Shown: piece by piece, positions 1 through 11,668 of the stretch
How the letters are laid out: every line of letters begins with the position of its first letter
Numbering within the stretch: position 1 is the first letter of the stretch
Assembly (NCBI GenBank): GCA_963966185.1
Contig: CAWZYM010000229.1
Coordinates: 553,501 to 617,500, forward strand
Reading direction: 5' to 3'
Length of the DNA stretch: 64,000 bases
Origin: Rhabditoides inermis
Lineage: Eukaryota > Nematoda > Chromadorea > Rhabditida > Rhabditidae
Translations under genes and position numbers: made by a program
Notes under the pieces: model-generated
What the model was told of the DNA's origin: nothing
Seen by the model: the letters and a program-made list of their open reading frames with translations, nothing else
Databases searched by the model: none

Positions 1-205
1 AGTGAACTATAAAACTTGAGCTCATTTGGTACGAGGGAGAGAGAAAGGGGAGAGAGAGGAGCGAACGAGAAGGGGAGGGGTTAGAGAGGAAGAGAAAGAG
101 AGAGGAGGGGAGAGAGCATCTTGTCTCTTCCTTGAACGTCTCAGCTGCCGCTTTGACCATCCATATATATTCAATCCTTGCCCGCAGTTTCGTTCACTTT
201 CCCTG

Positions 206-1913
206 ATGATTACTCCAGTTCCCTTCCATAGTTTCTCATACGGATGCTTTTCAGTGTCCAGTATGGAGGTTCCATACCTGGCCGCTGCCTTTCTCTCGCT
301 CCTCATTTTCTTCGAAGTGTCTGTCAATTCCCTCGCTCTCTTTGGAATGATCCGACAGATAAGCAAGAAGTGAGTTCGAATTACACCACAAAGATACTTC
401 ACACATGAAATGTCTGTGAAAAATGACAATGAGGGGCTGCAGTAGATTACTAGATTAATATGGTTCAATCGCCAACCCGAACCAATTCAGTGCCAACTTC
501 GTGCCTATCTACATCATTGTCGTGTCGAATCTGTGTGGAGACATGCTGATGTTGTTGCTGAATGCGGTCTACCTTGTTCCCGCCATTATCAAACAGGTGA
601 ATATCAATCTCTACTTTATAATATTCTAATATACAACCTGCAGGATTTCCTGTTCGGATCGCGCCGAGCCTCTCTCGACAAACTCTTCTCTTCCATGTTC
701 ATGGTGTTGTGGTATCACATCAGCATATCACAGATTCTCATGGCTGTTAACAGGTACGGTAGTCCTGCAGATTACAGTACAAACGTCGTCCCAGACTGAC
801 TGTCATCTGCTTCTCCACTCGTCGCATCTTCACCCTTCGTACCACCATCTTCTGTACGGCTGCCCTCGTTCCCATCTCCCTTTGTCTCTCCATCACCTCA
901 CAGTATCTGTCACCTTGTTGCGCGTGAGTTTGTATAATTATAACAGAATCGGTTTCGCAACTGGACTTTCTCTCGTACAACAGTACAAAAATGCATTTTC
1001 TCAAAAAGACAAAAATGCAAGTATAGTGAACTTTACTATCACAATTGTAGTTGTAGTGTCTTTCATGAGAATAGCCAGGGAACAAGTTGATCGTGGGAAC
1101 AACTAGCTACTTTCTATTATCTTCCTTTCCTCGTATGAATGGCTACGAAATTAAAAGGCATATGAAATAAGAGGAGAAGGATATAAGATGAAGAAGAAGT
1201 GCAGTTGTCCTCATGCTTCTCAGTTTTTCTAATAAAAATTGTATTCTACACAGGGATAGGATGCTAGAATACATAATCTTTTGATGCACCACGTTACTTA
1301 CAAGAGCGAAGTATAACATACGTATGAAACAATGAAACAAGAATCGTTCTGAAATAGAAACTGATATTAATTTCACGACAATTCACACTTTCAGATTCGC
1401 CTTCGATCCTCTGGTCTTCTCTTACTCCTACACCACCATAGAAAGAATGGAGAACCTATCCGATCATTTCATAGACTTTCCACTCAACACAGCAACCACT
1501 ATATTTGCAGTTATGTGCTATATAAAGGTAAAGGGAGAGAAAGAAAGAGAAAAGAGAGCCAGAGAATATCAAAATAATCGCTAGTATTTTTGCACTGCGT
1601 GTTTAGTATGCGTGGTGTGTTTTATTAAGCGTAGACTACATAATTTGATTAGCTATAATTGGATTTGAATGAATGAAAATATGTACGTCAGTGTCTCGAA
1701 CAGTGATATTTTCAGTAGAAATAGAGACGCGCCGCTAATGTAACATTTTTTTTATTAAAATTTAACCCTTTCAGATTTTTCACTATGTGCACAAGACTCG
1801 ACAAGTAATGATCAACTCGATTTCATCTGATTCCATCGGTAGAAGAAGGCGAAGGGAATTCAGGTAGTTCTCTCTCTCGCTTTCTCTATCTTTAACCTTC
1901 TCTTCTCATTACA

Positions 1914-1977
<64 letters not shown>

Positions 1978-2366
1978 AAGATCCCGATAATTCCCTCTAT
2001 TCCAGACACGCTCTCCAATTCGGCATCGTTTCCACTGTCTACTTTCTTACTTGGACCGGATTCCGCGCTCTCCCAATCATCATTGGTAATCTCATTGGCA
2101 TCTCAGTAGTTGTAATGGGGAAAAACCATTCCAGGCGCCTCCGCTCCCTTTGCCTATCTCTCCGTCTTCATTCTGTTATGTCTCAATTGTGGGGCTAATG
2201 GCTTCTCAACCATTCTCGGAAACAGGGAGGTTAGCGAATTTGGAAACTTTGTATAAAAATGATGTGTGGGGTACATAATATATTTGACAATGTTCAGATG
2301 TTCAAGATGCGAGGCGGTTGTAAGAGCGTCGCGACGGTTCCCACAATATCCTCACGCATCTCGTAG
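206..2366 (+). CDS. Nematode 7TM chemoreceptor-type GPCR (Srx/Srt-like)
   Basis: Nine exons joined in phase: 206-369, 491-596, 644-753, 771-923, 1395-1527, 1775-1863, 2006-2085, 2135-2229, 2298-2366 (stop TAG). The product is about 300 residues with seven hydrophobic segments. Visible motifs are ILMAVNR at the end of TM3 (the DRY-like position), a Pro-Cys-Cys before the second extracellular loop, and an LNCGANGFS stretch plus GNRE at the end of TM7. This is the layout of nematode Srx/Srt-type receptors, which act in sensory-neuron membranes; ligand unknown. The start is uncertain: ATG 206 and ATG 263 are in frame, and an acceptor-like cttttcag ends at about 254, so an upstream exon or spliced leader is possible. 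The (CT)n tract before exon 7 serves as its polypyrimidine tract. The family level is inference from motifs; the 7TM nature is clear. Confidence 0.78.
1917..1976 (+). repeat. (CT)n microsatellite in intron
   Basis: About 60 bp of nearly perfect CT dinucleotides, 30 bp upstream of a splice acceptor of the 7TM receptor gene. It probably expands a polypyrimidine tract. Confidence 0.9.
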
Positions 2367-2529
2367 ACACCCAATCCGCGCCAGCACGTCTTCTGCGCAA
2401 TCCAGCACCTCAGCACCACACAAAACGACAATATGTTATCTTTATAATGTACGAATGATTTTTTCATCAATAATTATGTTTGTTGTTTGTAGTTTGTGGG
2501 TTTTTTTTTATTCGGATTGTGCTGATATT

Positions 2530-3142
2530 ATTTTTCAATGAGCATTGTACAGAATTATGGAATCCTAAAGATGTGGGGTCGGTGAATCTGATTGAGTCGG
2601 TACAGAGACATTTTACGCGCCGAATATGTCACCGTGCCGGCTTTTTCTCGCTCACTTATCCCCAACGCCTCCAGCTATTAGATCTCCAAACGCTCGAAGA
2701 GCGACGCTTAATAAACGATATTGCGTATATTCATAAGGTTATGACTAATCGCACTAGTCTAGAGTATTCTGGCCTCTTCAACATTGTAGCTTCCCGGTCT
2801 CGTGTTTCTCATGGGTGGCGCCTGATTCCTTGCTTTGACACAACTTTAAAGAGCAGCACGTTTTTCAGTAGGGTTTTTGCACTATGGAACACACTCCCCA
2901 ACAACATCATTTTATCTGCGAAACATCAAACAGTGAAATCGTACCTCCTAGATAACCCCCATTTGTTCCCTCCGTCCAAAATTAGATGAGTGCTCATTTG
3001 GGAACCTGTGTTATCTGTTTTATCCTATTTTTGTGTTTATTTATTTTCCAATGCCGTATTCACCTAATTATGTGTTTGTCCTGTCCTGGTTTCATATATA
3101 TAGTATACGCGGTAATAAATATTATTTATTATTATTATTATT
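2530..3142 (+). mobile_element. 5'-truncated LINE (3' end of a non-LTR retrotransposon)
   Basis: An open frame of about 150 codons ends at 2989. It matches the C-terminal part of CR1/L2/Rex-type LINE polyproteins: an LWNP motif, an IESVQRHFTRRI stretch, YPQRLQLLDLQTLEERR, then FALWNTLPNNI near the end. There is no reverse-transcriptase core, so the copy is a typical 5'-truncated insertion. The 3' end is a (TTA/ATT)n tail at about 3113-3142, as in LINEs that end in short tandem repeats. It sits about 160 bp after the receptor gene. No target-site duplication was identified by eye. Confidence 0.8.
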
Positions 3143-5363
3143 TACACTATGAATGACATTTCTAATTAGGTCATGTGAGTAACAGAACTGTCAACTTTCA
3201 ATATGCGAATGTACTAAATAAAAAGTGAAAAAAACGTAGTATTACGTATTACTCTAATACCGATGTTTATTTTTTACTACATTTTAATCCATGACGACTT
3301 CTACTTCGAATAAGTGCGAAAAAAAGAGAGGTGATGCGACGCTATTCGATTCGAGAAGACAAAAAGGTCATCAAATAGGTGCTGGCAACGAAGATTACGG
3401 AATATCACAACGATTGAAGTTGCCAAGTGTGAACTACAAGACTATCCACAAGACATCTGCATAGTTCTCTTAACCCCATCTCCACAAATAAAAGACAAAC
3501 ACAAAAGCGGTGGAAGGTTGCGGAGAAAGTCGAATATGCGTCCATTTATACAATACTATCCGTGATGTTTTCCTTTTCAGAAGGTAGAGGAGAGAACTAT
3601 TTTTATTTATGACTCCCATGATCACTTTTACTTTTGTGATGATGGAAAGAACTTGCCAATCACTTGAAGTCAGCTCTCATAGCGCATAACCATAATTCCA
3701 GTGTAACTCGACTGCAGTAATACCACCCCATCATGTGTTTCTTTCGCACATCCTCATCCTCGTTACACAAGTGTCTGGCTGTGTTTTGCACCGCAGTTAT
3801 GATCCGCCGAGTGTAGATTGCAAACGACAAGCAAACAACAGTAACGGTTTAGTATGTCTGCTTCACTTCCGCGAGTTCAAAATATCTGATAGACTCCCAC
3901 ATGTTTTCCCATCAAACATCAGAGCAAAACAGGAGGATACGAAGTGGTTTTTGAGGGATATCCCTCTCCGACGCTCTGACTGACCCGAAGAAGCCAATCG
4001 ATGCATGCCAAACACTGTGTAATCCAAATGGCAGATCAAGCGAGGGAGAGAGGGAGGGAGAGAAGAGAGAGAGAGAGGGGGGGAGGGAGGGAGAGAGAGA
4101 GAGAGGGTGAGAGGGAGAGGAAGTGCGCGCCTGTTCGTCTGTGAACGCATCGAGATATTGAAGCACCTCGAGAAAGTGAGAAGCTAGAAGCTAGGTCAAC
4201 AAAGTAGTTCAATAATCATGGATGTTGAAAGATACCGGAACCGGAACTGTGTCAGTCAAAACTCAAAACGTGTCAGACAAAATTTCTCTAAGCACGAGAA
4301 CAAAAATAACAAGTAAGTTGCACAAATATACGATATACGATACCGGGAAAAAAATAATTCAAATCATTGTAACTGACTTGGAGTAGAGTCCCATAGGGGA
4401 GTTGTACTGTAGATGCACGGGCGTCGCCATCTCTTCCTCAAGTTCCGGCCGAACGATCGGACCGACCTGGATAAACAACGTAAACAACCATGTAAACAAG
4501 TAAACAACAATGTAAACAGGTCAACAAAGCTGCGAATAGCTAGGTGAATGAACCAGTAATCAGCGAGCCTCTCCGAGTGTTCCCCTCTCGAAAAAATTGG
4601 GTGGGTGTTGATTGGTGAGCCAGAGCGGGGGGAGATCCTCTCTCGCCCTCTCACTGCCGCGGATCATTGCCGCAGGGCATGCGCCCCCGCTTCTCTGCCG
4701 CTCTCTCCTCTCTCACTCAAGGGAGGATTCAAGGGAGGACTAATCGATACGCTGCCCATCTACCCACCCTGGGACAGTGTATCCTGGTCTTTGGTAGATC
4801 GTGTCCGTCGGGTCCGTTGCATGGCAGGTGGTAGCTGAAGGGGGGATGGGGTGATTGGAAGGCCCTGGCGAGAGCCGCCGGAAGAGGACGGTCAGGGGAC
4901 ATGGCAGGCCTAAACGGGAGGAGACACTCGAGTGGGGAGGGAGAAACAAGTGGCGGTCAGTCAGCGAGTCTTTGACCATTCGTCCGCAAACACATGCCAG
5001 GATGCGGATCAAAAACTCGGCTACGGTGTAAGAGTATGGATTCGCCCAAGCCGCGAGAGCCACTCGAGAGAGAGTTGTATAGTGTACCGAGGGGTGTCGG
5101 AATAGAACTTGATACATTTGTGTAATTACTATTCTTTGTTATTTACGCGTATTGAAAAAAATTATATCTGGAGAAAGGAAGAGGCAAGGGGGTTCTCCTC
5201 CTCGCGACAGATTGGAGGAGTTCATCCAAAAATATAAAACATATAATAAACAATTTCGCAGTATACAATGAAAAATTCATAGTAGAAATATCTTTATCCT
5301 CTCTATTTAGACGGCACATAGAATTGTGGTGATGGTAATGTACAATCAATAACTGAAACTTTT
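3143..5363. other. Intergenic, no supported gene
   Basis: Non-coding between the LINE and the 3' end of the ribonuclease kappa gene. It contains a purine-rich GA tract at about 4041-4122 and a GC-rich stretch at about 4600-5060. Open frames here are short, lack splice-consistent neighbours and look like shadows of the GA/CT tract. No RNA gene recognised. Confidence 0.6.
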
Positions 5364-6575
5364 TTACAAAGTGAACATGCGAATAGCAGACGCGACGAGG
5401 ATCACTCCTGAAGAAAAAAAACAATAATGCTATGAAATCAACTTATTTATGAATGCGAGAATTGAAGGTTTGAGCAGAGGTCATAATTCATAGTTAACTT
5501 TTTTAAAGCAACAGAGGCGCTTAGTTTTTGACGTTGGTTCATGGCTTGACCCATAGAAACACGAAATAATCAAAGAAAACGCGAAAGAACGGCGTTTCCT
5601 CGTTACCTACACGCTTACCAAAATGTGCACGTGCGAAGCTTGGTAAGGCGAATTCGAACTTCGCGCCAAAATGCTTATCGTAAAGTTGAACTCAGTGCGC
5701 ATCTCGTCGATGTGAGGTTGTCAGAACAAGTCGTTATAGTGTTGTGGTAACACTCACGGTTTGTGAACCATACTATGCCGGTTCGATTCCCGCCACGTGC
5801 AGACAGTTTTGCCAAGTTCTCATAAGTGAATTTCGATGAACCTTGGTAACGCTAAACGCCCCTGTGCCTTTAAACTATTTTTATAACTATAACTATGTTT
5901 AGCAAATTACCGTTCACTCCCGCAGCAATCCAGCAGTTGTAGGCGTTTTGGTGGTACAGACTGGAAATAAACGTAAGTAAAATATTTTCAAGCGTTTCAT
6001 GTGTGCACGCAGTAGAATACAAAATTCCTTTGTAAAAAAAATTTCTCTTACTCCTGGATATCCTTGACGCGCTGATCCCACGTCTTGTTATTCCAGCCAG
6101 ATGCCTCCTGGAATATGGAAGATGGTGGTGGAAGAGAGAGAGAGAGAGAGAGAGGGGGGGAGAAAGAGGGATAGAGAGGGGGAAAGAGAGAGAGAGAGGG
6201 AGAGAGAGATATTCTCACCTTGGGGATATCCTCGAGAAGACCCACCGATTCGTGGTAGAACAGACCTCCCAGAATGCCCTGATACATTGAAATAAATTTG
6301 GAAAACCACATTTATGTAAATGCAAGTAACAAATTGTTTTTACAACCATCCCATCAAGACTACCATCTATGCTATGTTATACACACATTTTCATGGAACG
6401 TCCACGCTGATATCATTCATACAATTTTTTTTACCAAATGTGAACAAAAAAAGTAAGAAATACATATCCATTTCGAAAATCGAAAAAAATAATTTTTAAC
6501 TAAACGCACGAGGAAGATGATTCCCCAGAGGGAGAATGCGAACAGGCAGCCACTGCACTTGGGACCGCACACCAT
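5364..6575 (-). CDS. rnk-1: Ribonuclease kappa (RNase K) family small membrane protein
   Basis: Five exons, read downward: 6575-6510, 6278-6219, 6107-6052, 5960-5911, 5407-5364 (TAA), giving 91 residues, the usual size of the family. It begins MVCGPKCSGC like animal RNASEK (MVCGPK). A first membrane helix runs about residues 13-30 (SLWGIIFLGILGGLF), followed by the conserved HESVGLLEDIP loop. Then come an AYNCWIAAG segment and a second helix, ending in IRMFTL. RNase K homologs are two-helix proteins of endomembranes, reported as a V-ATPase accessory and as having endoribonuclease activity. An acceptor (ctttcag) lies one base before the ATG, suiting spliced-leader addition. The last intron is the longest and holds a tRNA-like repeat. 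Symbol given by homology to the worm RNase K gene. Confidence 0.88.
5730..5803 (+). repeat. Degenerate tRNA-like sequence (SINE head or tRNA pseudogene)
   Basis: Lies in the last intron of the RNase K gene. An A-box-like segment (AGTGTTGTGGTAACACT) and a B box (GGTTCGATTCC, 5780-5790) are correctly spaced, but the acceptor stem does not pair, so it is not a functional tRNA. It may be the head of another tRNA-derived SINE. Confidence 0.5.
6129..6209 (-). repeat. Purine-rich (GA)n tract in intron
   Basis: GA-rich on the + strand, so CT-rich on the coding strand of the RNase K gene. It lies just before the third exon's acceptor and acts as an extended polypyrimidine tract. Confidence 0.8.
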
Positions 6576-7492
6576 CCTGAAAGACACATATGGTATAGGA
6601 TAAACATAATTCAGGCTTCGGCTATGACTACCACACACGGATGAATGCATACGCGGACAAGTTCGAAATCCAAACACAATACAATCACTGAAATGACTTT
6701 CTACCAAAAAGATTTGTAATGAACACAATTTAGGCGACGATCGCGGAAACGACACATCACGACACACAATCATACTGATACAATATTTTACACACATAAA
6801 GTATAGTACTATCACCTGTTCCGATCGATATCGAGTCTCTGCCTGTAGGCGGTCTTTTATCTTTGCTTCCACCCGATCTGCTTCCACCCTGATTCTCAGG
6901 CAACCGACGCCTTATCAGACAAGCTGATAAGGTTCTCAACGGAGCGCCAAACATTGGGACAGAGCAAGTAATTAAGAACATGGGAATGAGGAGTGAAGGA
7001 ACGTTGTGCAACACAAATTTGCCAAAAACAATTAACATACTTTTCGAAGAAAAAAACAGAACAACATTTGTTACTTGGTATGTTAGTATTTCTGTTTGGG
7101 TAAACTGCACTTGAAGAACATTCTAAATTGTATTCAATTGCAGTAGTTTTCTTTATTCCATAACTTTTTCCATCAACTCAAGAACTCAATCATAATAGTT
7201 TTATTTCCATATTTACAGGAACGTCACGTGAAAAAGAAACGCAAAAATAACACGAAAAAAGAAGCATCGGGTTCGATTAGGGACTATTCAATGGGAAATA
7301 ACTAGTACACAAGACAGCACTAGTCACTACCGGGACATCGTACACTGAAAAGTATACGAGACATCCAAAAGGCACGCTCTCATCAGGCAAAATCGATAAT
7401 CAATAACTATGTGTTGTAATACTACCATTATCATTATCGTACGAATCAATAACTGGTTACTAGTAGGTAATCGATAACTAGTTACTATTGGT

Positions 7493-8043
7493 TCACAGAT
7501 ATCCGAAGTTGAACTTCTCCGTGCTCTTGTAGATACGACGCGGGTGCCACGCCTGAAACAACATCCAGCCGAGTGTCTTGGTTACGTTTCTTGACTTACT
7601 ACATTACTAATTTATGTTACGTGAATTAGTAATGAAGTAAGCCAGTATTTTTTTGTCAAAACGTCTTCAGGTTACACGTAAAATTAAGTAGGAACGGAGC
7701 AAAAATGTTTCATGTAAAACGAGTATGTGTTGTTTGTCCCCCCCCCTTGCTCTTCCCCCTCCCCTCCCCGTACCTTCATATACTTGCTGGGCAGACCCGG
7801 CGCGTGCATCACCTCCACACCGAAGTTGTGCACGTGGCTGAAACAAGTGTGAGATGTAGTTTGTAGTTTGTAGTTTGAGAAGTGTGTACTCACCTGTTGT
7901 AGGAGTCGGCGTTGGGTCGACGCCACTCGTACGCGCTACAAAATGGAAAAATGGGTATCTCTCTCCTCCCTCTCCTCCTCTGTCCTTCAATCCCTTTCTC
8001 TTTACTTGTTACCCTCTCCTTCACTCTCCCCCCTCTCTCTCCC

Positions 8044-8091
<48 letters not shown>

Positions 8092-9640
8092 TCTCTCCCT
8101 CTCTCACCTGTACGCGAATCGGTTCGCGTAATCGTCGATCTTCAGACGGTCGTTCAGGTAGCTGCAATTTTGACATGTAAAAATATAAATATGTTGAAAG
8201 ATGTGTTGCTCACTTCTTCTGGTAGTCCATCGATCCCTTCAGGTACGACTTCTCGTTCTTGAGCTTCTGAAAATCGATAAATCAATACCTTAGAAGTCAT
8301 CAGGACGTACGTTATCGAAGAAGATCCTCCTTGTCTGCATGGTATAGAATGGCACGTGGCTGCTTCTCTCTCCCACATACGGGGCCGCCTTCACAGCCGG
8401 ACGGGCGATCTCGCGGAAAGTGTCCTGCAATACATACTTGAAGGCGATTCTGCGAACGGTTGCATTGCTTTGTGTACGTACGGTGTGTACAAAAACACTG
8501 TCTTCTTCTGTTCGATCAGTCCTCCTTGTCTGCATGGTGTAGAATGGCAATTGAATAGAACGTACGGTGTGTCTGGCGCGGGAGTAGGCCCCGTTGTACC
8601 AGTCGTCGACAGACGGCTTGTATACGGGAACGGTGTGAACGATGCGCTGAGCCTCACTGGAAAACGTATGATCCACGTATGATCAGATGATCAAATGATT
8701 ATGATGAGTGATGACCGACCGCATGTACTGAGGGAGGGCGAGGCTGGGTGCGAGGGAGGAGACGGAAGGGGCGCGCTTGATCGGAAGGTCGTGCTCCGTC
8801 TCCTAGACACAAACACAATCAGTACTGTCACTCGTATACATTTACTATGGAGAAGGACGATCTCAAGTGTGGCTACCTTGACGTAGGTGAGGTTGGTGAA
8901 GCTGGCGCTGCGTGCGAGTCTCTTGGGGCGGGCGAACACATCGGTCAGGTACGACTCGAGGGTCTTCTGCGGACGGGCACGCGACACGTACTGGCTTAAA
9001 AAAACTTGTTTCTTTATGACAAAGTTGTTTTGAGCAATGCTGTGTTCTTATTTGATTTGGCGTTTCAAACACTTCTCACAAACTTTTTTATTTTGTTCGA
9101 TGTGGACTTTCATATAATCGATTTCGCGTCACAAGATCAAAAGTGTTCCTGCCCTCTCAAAGTTCATGCTTCCAGGTTCTCTCTCTCTCTCTTCCTCTCT
9201 CTCTCTTTTTCTGCGTCACTCCGCCCACCACAGTAGCCCAAGCAAGCCTGCCAGCCGGCAGAAATGCAGTGTAAAATGAGGGGGCATAGCTTCATCCCGA
9301 CTCTCTTTCTCTCTCTCCCTCTCCTTCTCTTTCTCTCTCTCCCTCTCCTTCTCTCTCTCTCTCTCTCTCTCTTTCTTTCTCTCACCCTCCATCTCTCTCA
9401 ATCCCTTCTCTCTCCTCTCTTTCTCCAATTCTCTCTCCGATCATAAATTATAAATTCGGAATCAATTCGCGGCGCAAGAACAGCTGATCGAACTCGAACT
9501 ATACGAATCAATACATGAGCAATGACGTCACAATATGCAAATCACCTCTTGGGATACTCGTTCCACCACTTGGTCTCTAAGTCGATGTCGTCGCGGCGAT
9601 TGCGCACCTCGTACGAGGAGGAGACGGGCGGCATGCTACC
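7493..9640 (-). CDS. Unrecognised Tyr/Arg-rich protein, 255 aa (possibly muscle structural)
   Basis: Ten exons, read downward: 9640-9546 (ATG at 9634), 8994-8877, 8802-8720, 8656-8566, 8424-8311, 8266-8214, 8161-8108, 7935-7894, 7837-7774, 7552-7493 (TGA). All joins keep phase. The protein is basic and rich in Tyr, Arg and Pro, with no membrane helix or signal peptide. Short motifs are WWNEYPK, RARPQKTLESYLTDVF, VDDWYNGAYSRARHT and KYMKAWHPRRIYKSTEKF. I do not recognise the family. Its composition and its divergent position facing tropomyosin suggest, as inference only, a small thick-filament or myofilin-like protein. Exon 2 uses an AAG acceptor, and the donor after exon 3 (gtcggt) is weak. 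The intron after exon 4 holds a copy of the end of exon 5 (see findings). Confidence 0.75.
8032..8105 (+). repeat. (CT)n tract
   Basis: Pyrimidine dinucleotide run in an intron of the Tyr/Arg-rich gene, on the strand opposite to transcription. Confidence 0.85.
9178..9436 (+). repeat. CT/CTTT-rich tracts in the first intron
   Basis: Two pyrimidine-rich blocks separated by about 90 bp of mixed sequence, inside the first intron of the Tyr/Arg-rich gene. Open frames here translate to Ser/Leu or Arg/Glu repeats and are artefacts. Confidence 0.8.
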
Positions 9641-11141
9641 CTGAATCATCAAGGTGGAGTACGGTAACATGCTTACACTTCACGTTGAAACTGATTCATA
9701 CAGACGCCAATAAAAATACATTCATAATCAACAAAAGTACAAAAACGGTAAGCGTTAATAGTACAATTGAGGTTGGACAAAGGTGAGCGAGAATCGGCAT
9801 TGGCTCTTGGAATTGCGAGGGGAAGGAGAGAGAGCACTCGGTTACACACCTCGCGTTCTCGATGGCAGACCAGAGAGAGGAGGAGGAGGAGAGAGGAGAG
9901 AGAGGGTGCAGGAGCAGGAGCAGGCAGGAGAAGCGGGAGCAGAGTGGATCGATCTGATTGGCAGGGAAAACAAAAGGCGAATCGATGGGAGATCCCTTGG
10001 AGGAATGAGGAGAAGTAACAAGAGAGAAAAGTGAAATGTGAAGCTATACGACTACGATTGACGAGAACACTTGTTCATAGCTCATAGCGTTATGGAGAAG
10101 GTCGTTATTGATATTCCACTATGCTTGTCATCAACTCGAAGTATAAACGGTGCAATAAAGCTCATTTCGACAAAACGGAGTCAGTTATCAATTTAAAGGA
10201 AAGTACTGAAGATCAAGTGTGGATTGTGCCTTTGATCGTTGTCGGCTTCCACTCTGTGTCACCTGTGAGAATCGCCCCATCACCTGTTCACTGGAAGCGT
10301 TGCGCGCTAGACTGGCCAGTCATTGTAATGTGGTAAACAGCCAGTGATGCCTCAACACACAACAACACACAACAACCCGAAAATGTTATCCGAACTAGAA
10401 GACTCTTTTTTACGCATGGAAGATGAACGGTTTCAAAATTGCAGTTGAAAAAGAAGTCAAACCACGGTGTTCCCTAACGCATTCTTATGTGGCGTGCACT
10501 GTTAATCTATTCGAAATTCGAAATGTGCATTGCATTTCGTCCGTACAAGATACATGTCATCAAGTATATAGGACGTGTGCCGGGTATCTACTGGACTATT
10601 GTAGGTTGTAAGCGAGATTCTGTCCGCAATCTTACAATTACAAACCTATTCATTGGCCGCAGTAATGAATACATGCCATGGGTAACTGCAGCTCGAGACC
10701 GTTCACTGTGTCGAAAGATGGGCTCCGCGCATGCAAACTGAAAAAAAAACTTTGTCAAATATGCCATCTCTTTTTGTTGTCCTTAAGCTAAGCAGAGGAA
10801 TCTACGTTATGGTTTGTAGATGGTAAGTTGTCTCGATATACCTCTTTTTGACACTGAATCTTTAAAAAACCTAAGCGTACATACCAATGATTGCCTAGGA
10901 TTCCTATGAACCGTGGACGTGTGGACAATCACTTTCCATTCACATGTTCGCACCAATTCGCACAGTCACACAAACATTCCAGAATGTTTCTTACTTTCTC
11001 ATTCCCCCGCACTCATCAAATCACAACAATCATCCGAGGCTCCCGCAAAACATATCTCCTCCTTCTCTCTCTCCTTGCATCTCTCCTCTGCTCTCATCCA
11101 TCCACCCCCTCACTCAACCAAGCCCGGCCGCCCCCTCACTC

Positions 11142-11189
<48 letters not shown>

Positions 11190-11668
11190 TTTTCCTCTCC
11201 CTCCCTCGGCCTTCCCTCCCATTCTCGCTCTGCCAATACACTGCTGTGTGATCCGTGCAGCAGGAGAGATCTAGTGCCTCCTTCCATCCTATGGCTTCCA
11301 GATTTCCTCCACCCAATCTACCCGGCTACTTTCGACATGTCAGATATCTCATCCTCTGATCTACCCTGTTTTGTCTATCCTGATATCTCGATTTACCCTT
11401 CGTTCTACCACCTTGCCCTGAAAGTCCACATTTCCCCATTTGCACCGCACATTTGTCTTTCCACTTTCCCAAATACCCTGTTTCCCGCACTTGTTTGACT
11501 ATTCCCGTGATATATTTTTTCCTTGTCACCCTTTACATACTTACTAACCCACCATACATCACACCGCCCTCGAGTGCCTACCGTATCCCCCCTTTACCCT
11601 ACCGTACCCTACTTTCTCGCCGACAGTACCCCCGTTTGCAGGTACCGTAGCCAACCCCACTCGCAGCC
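9641..11668. other. Divergent intergenic region between Tyr/Arg-rich gene and tropomyosin
   Basis: About 2 kb separates two divergently transcribed genes and must hold both promoters and the tropomyosin 5' UTR. A (CT)n tract lies at about 11145-11190. An acceptor-like cgtag precedes the tropomyosin ATG by 19 bases. No TATA box or RNA gene could be assigned with confidence. Confidence 0.5.

Noticed and set aside
19..205. N-terminal extension of the first receptor from ATG 26
   Set aside because: It encodes only Arg/Glu low complexity from a GA tract, unlike any 7TM receptor N-terminus.
4605..5117. Open frames in the GC-rich stretch before the RNase K gene
   Set aside because: Overlapping frames on both strands of similar length, no motif and no splice-consistent extension.
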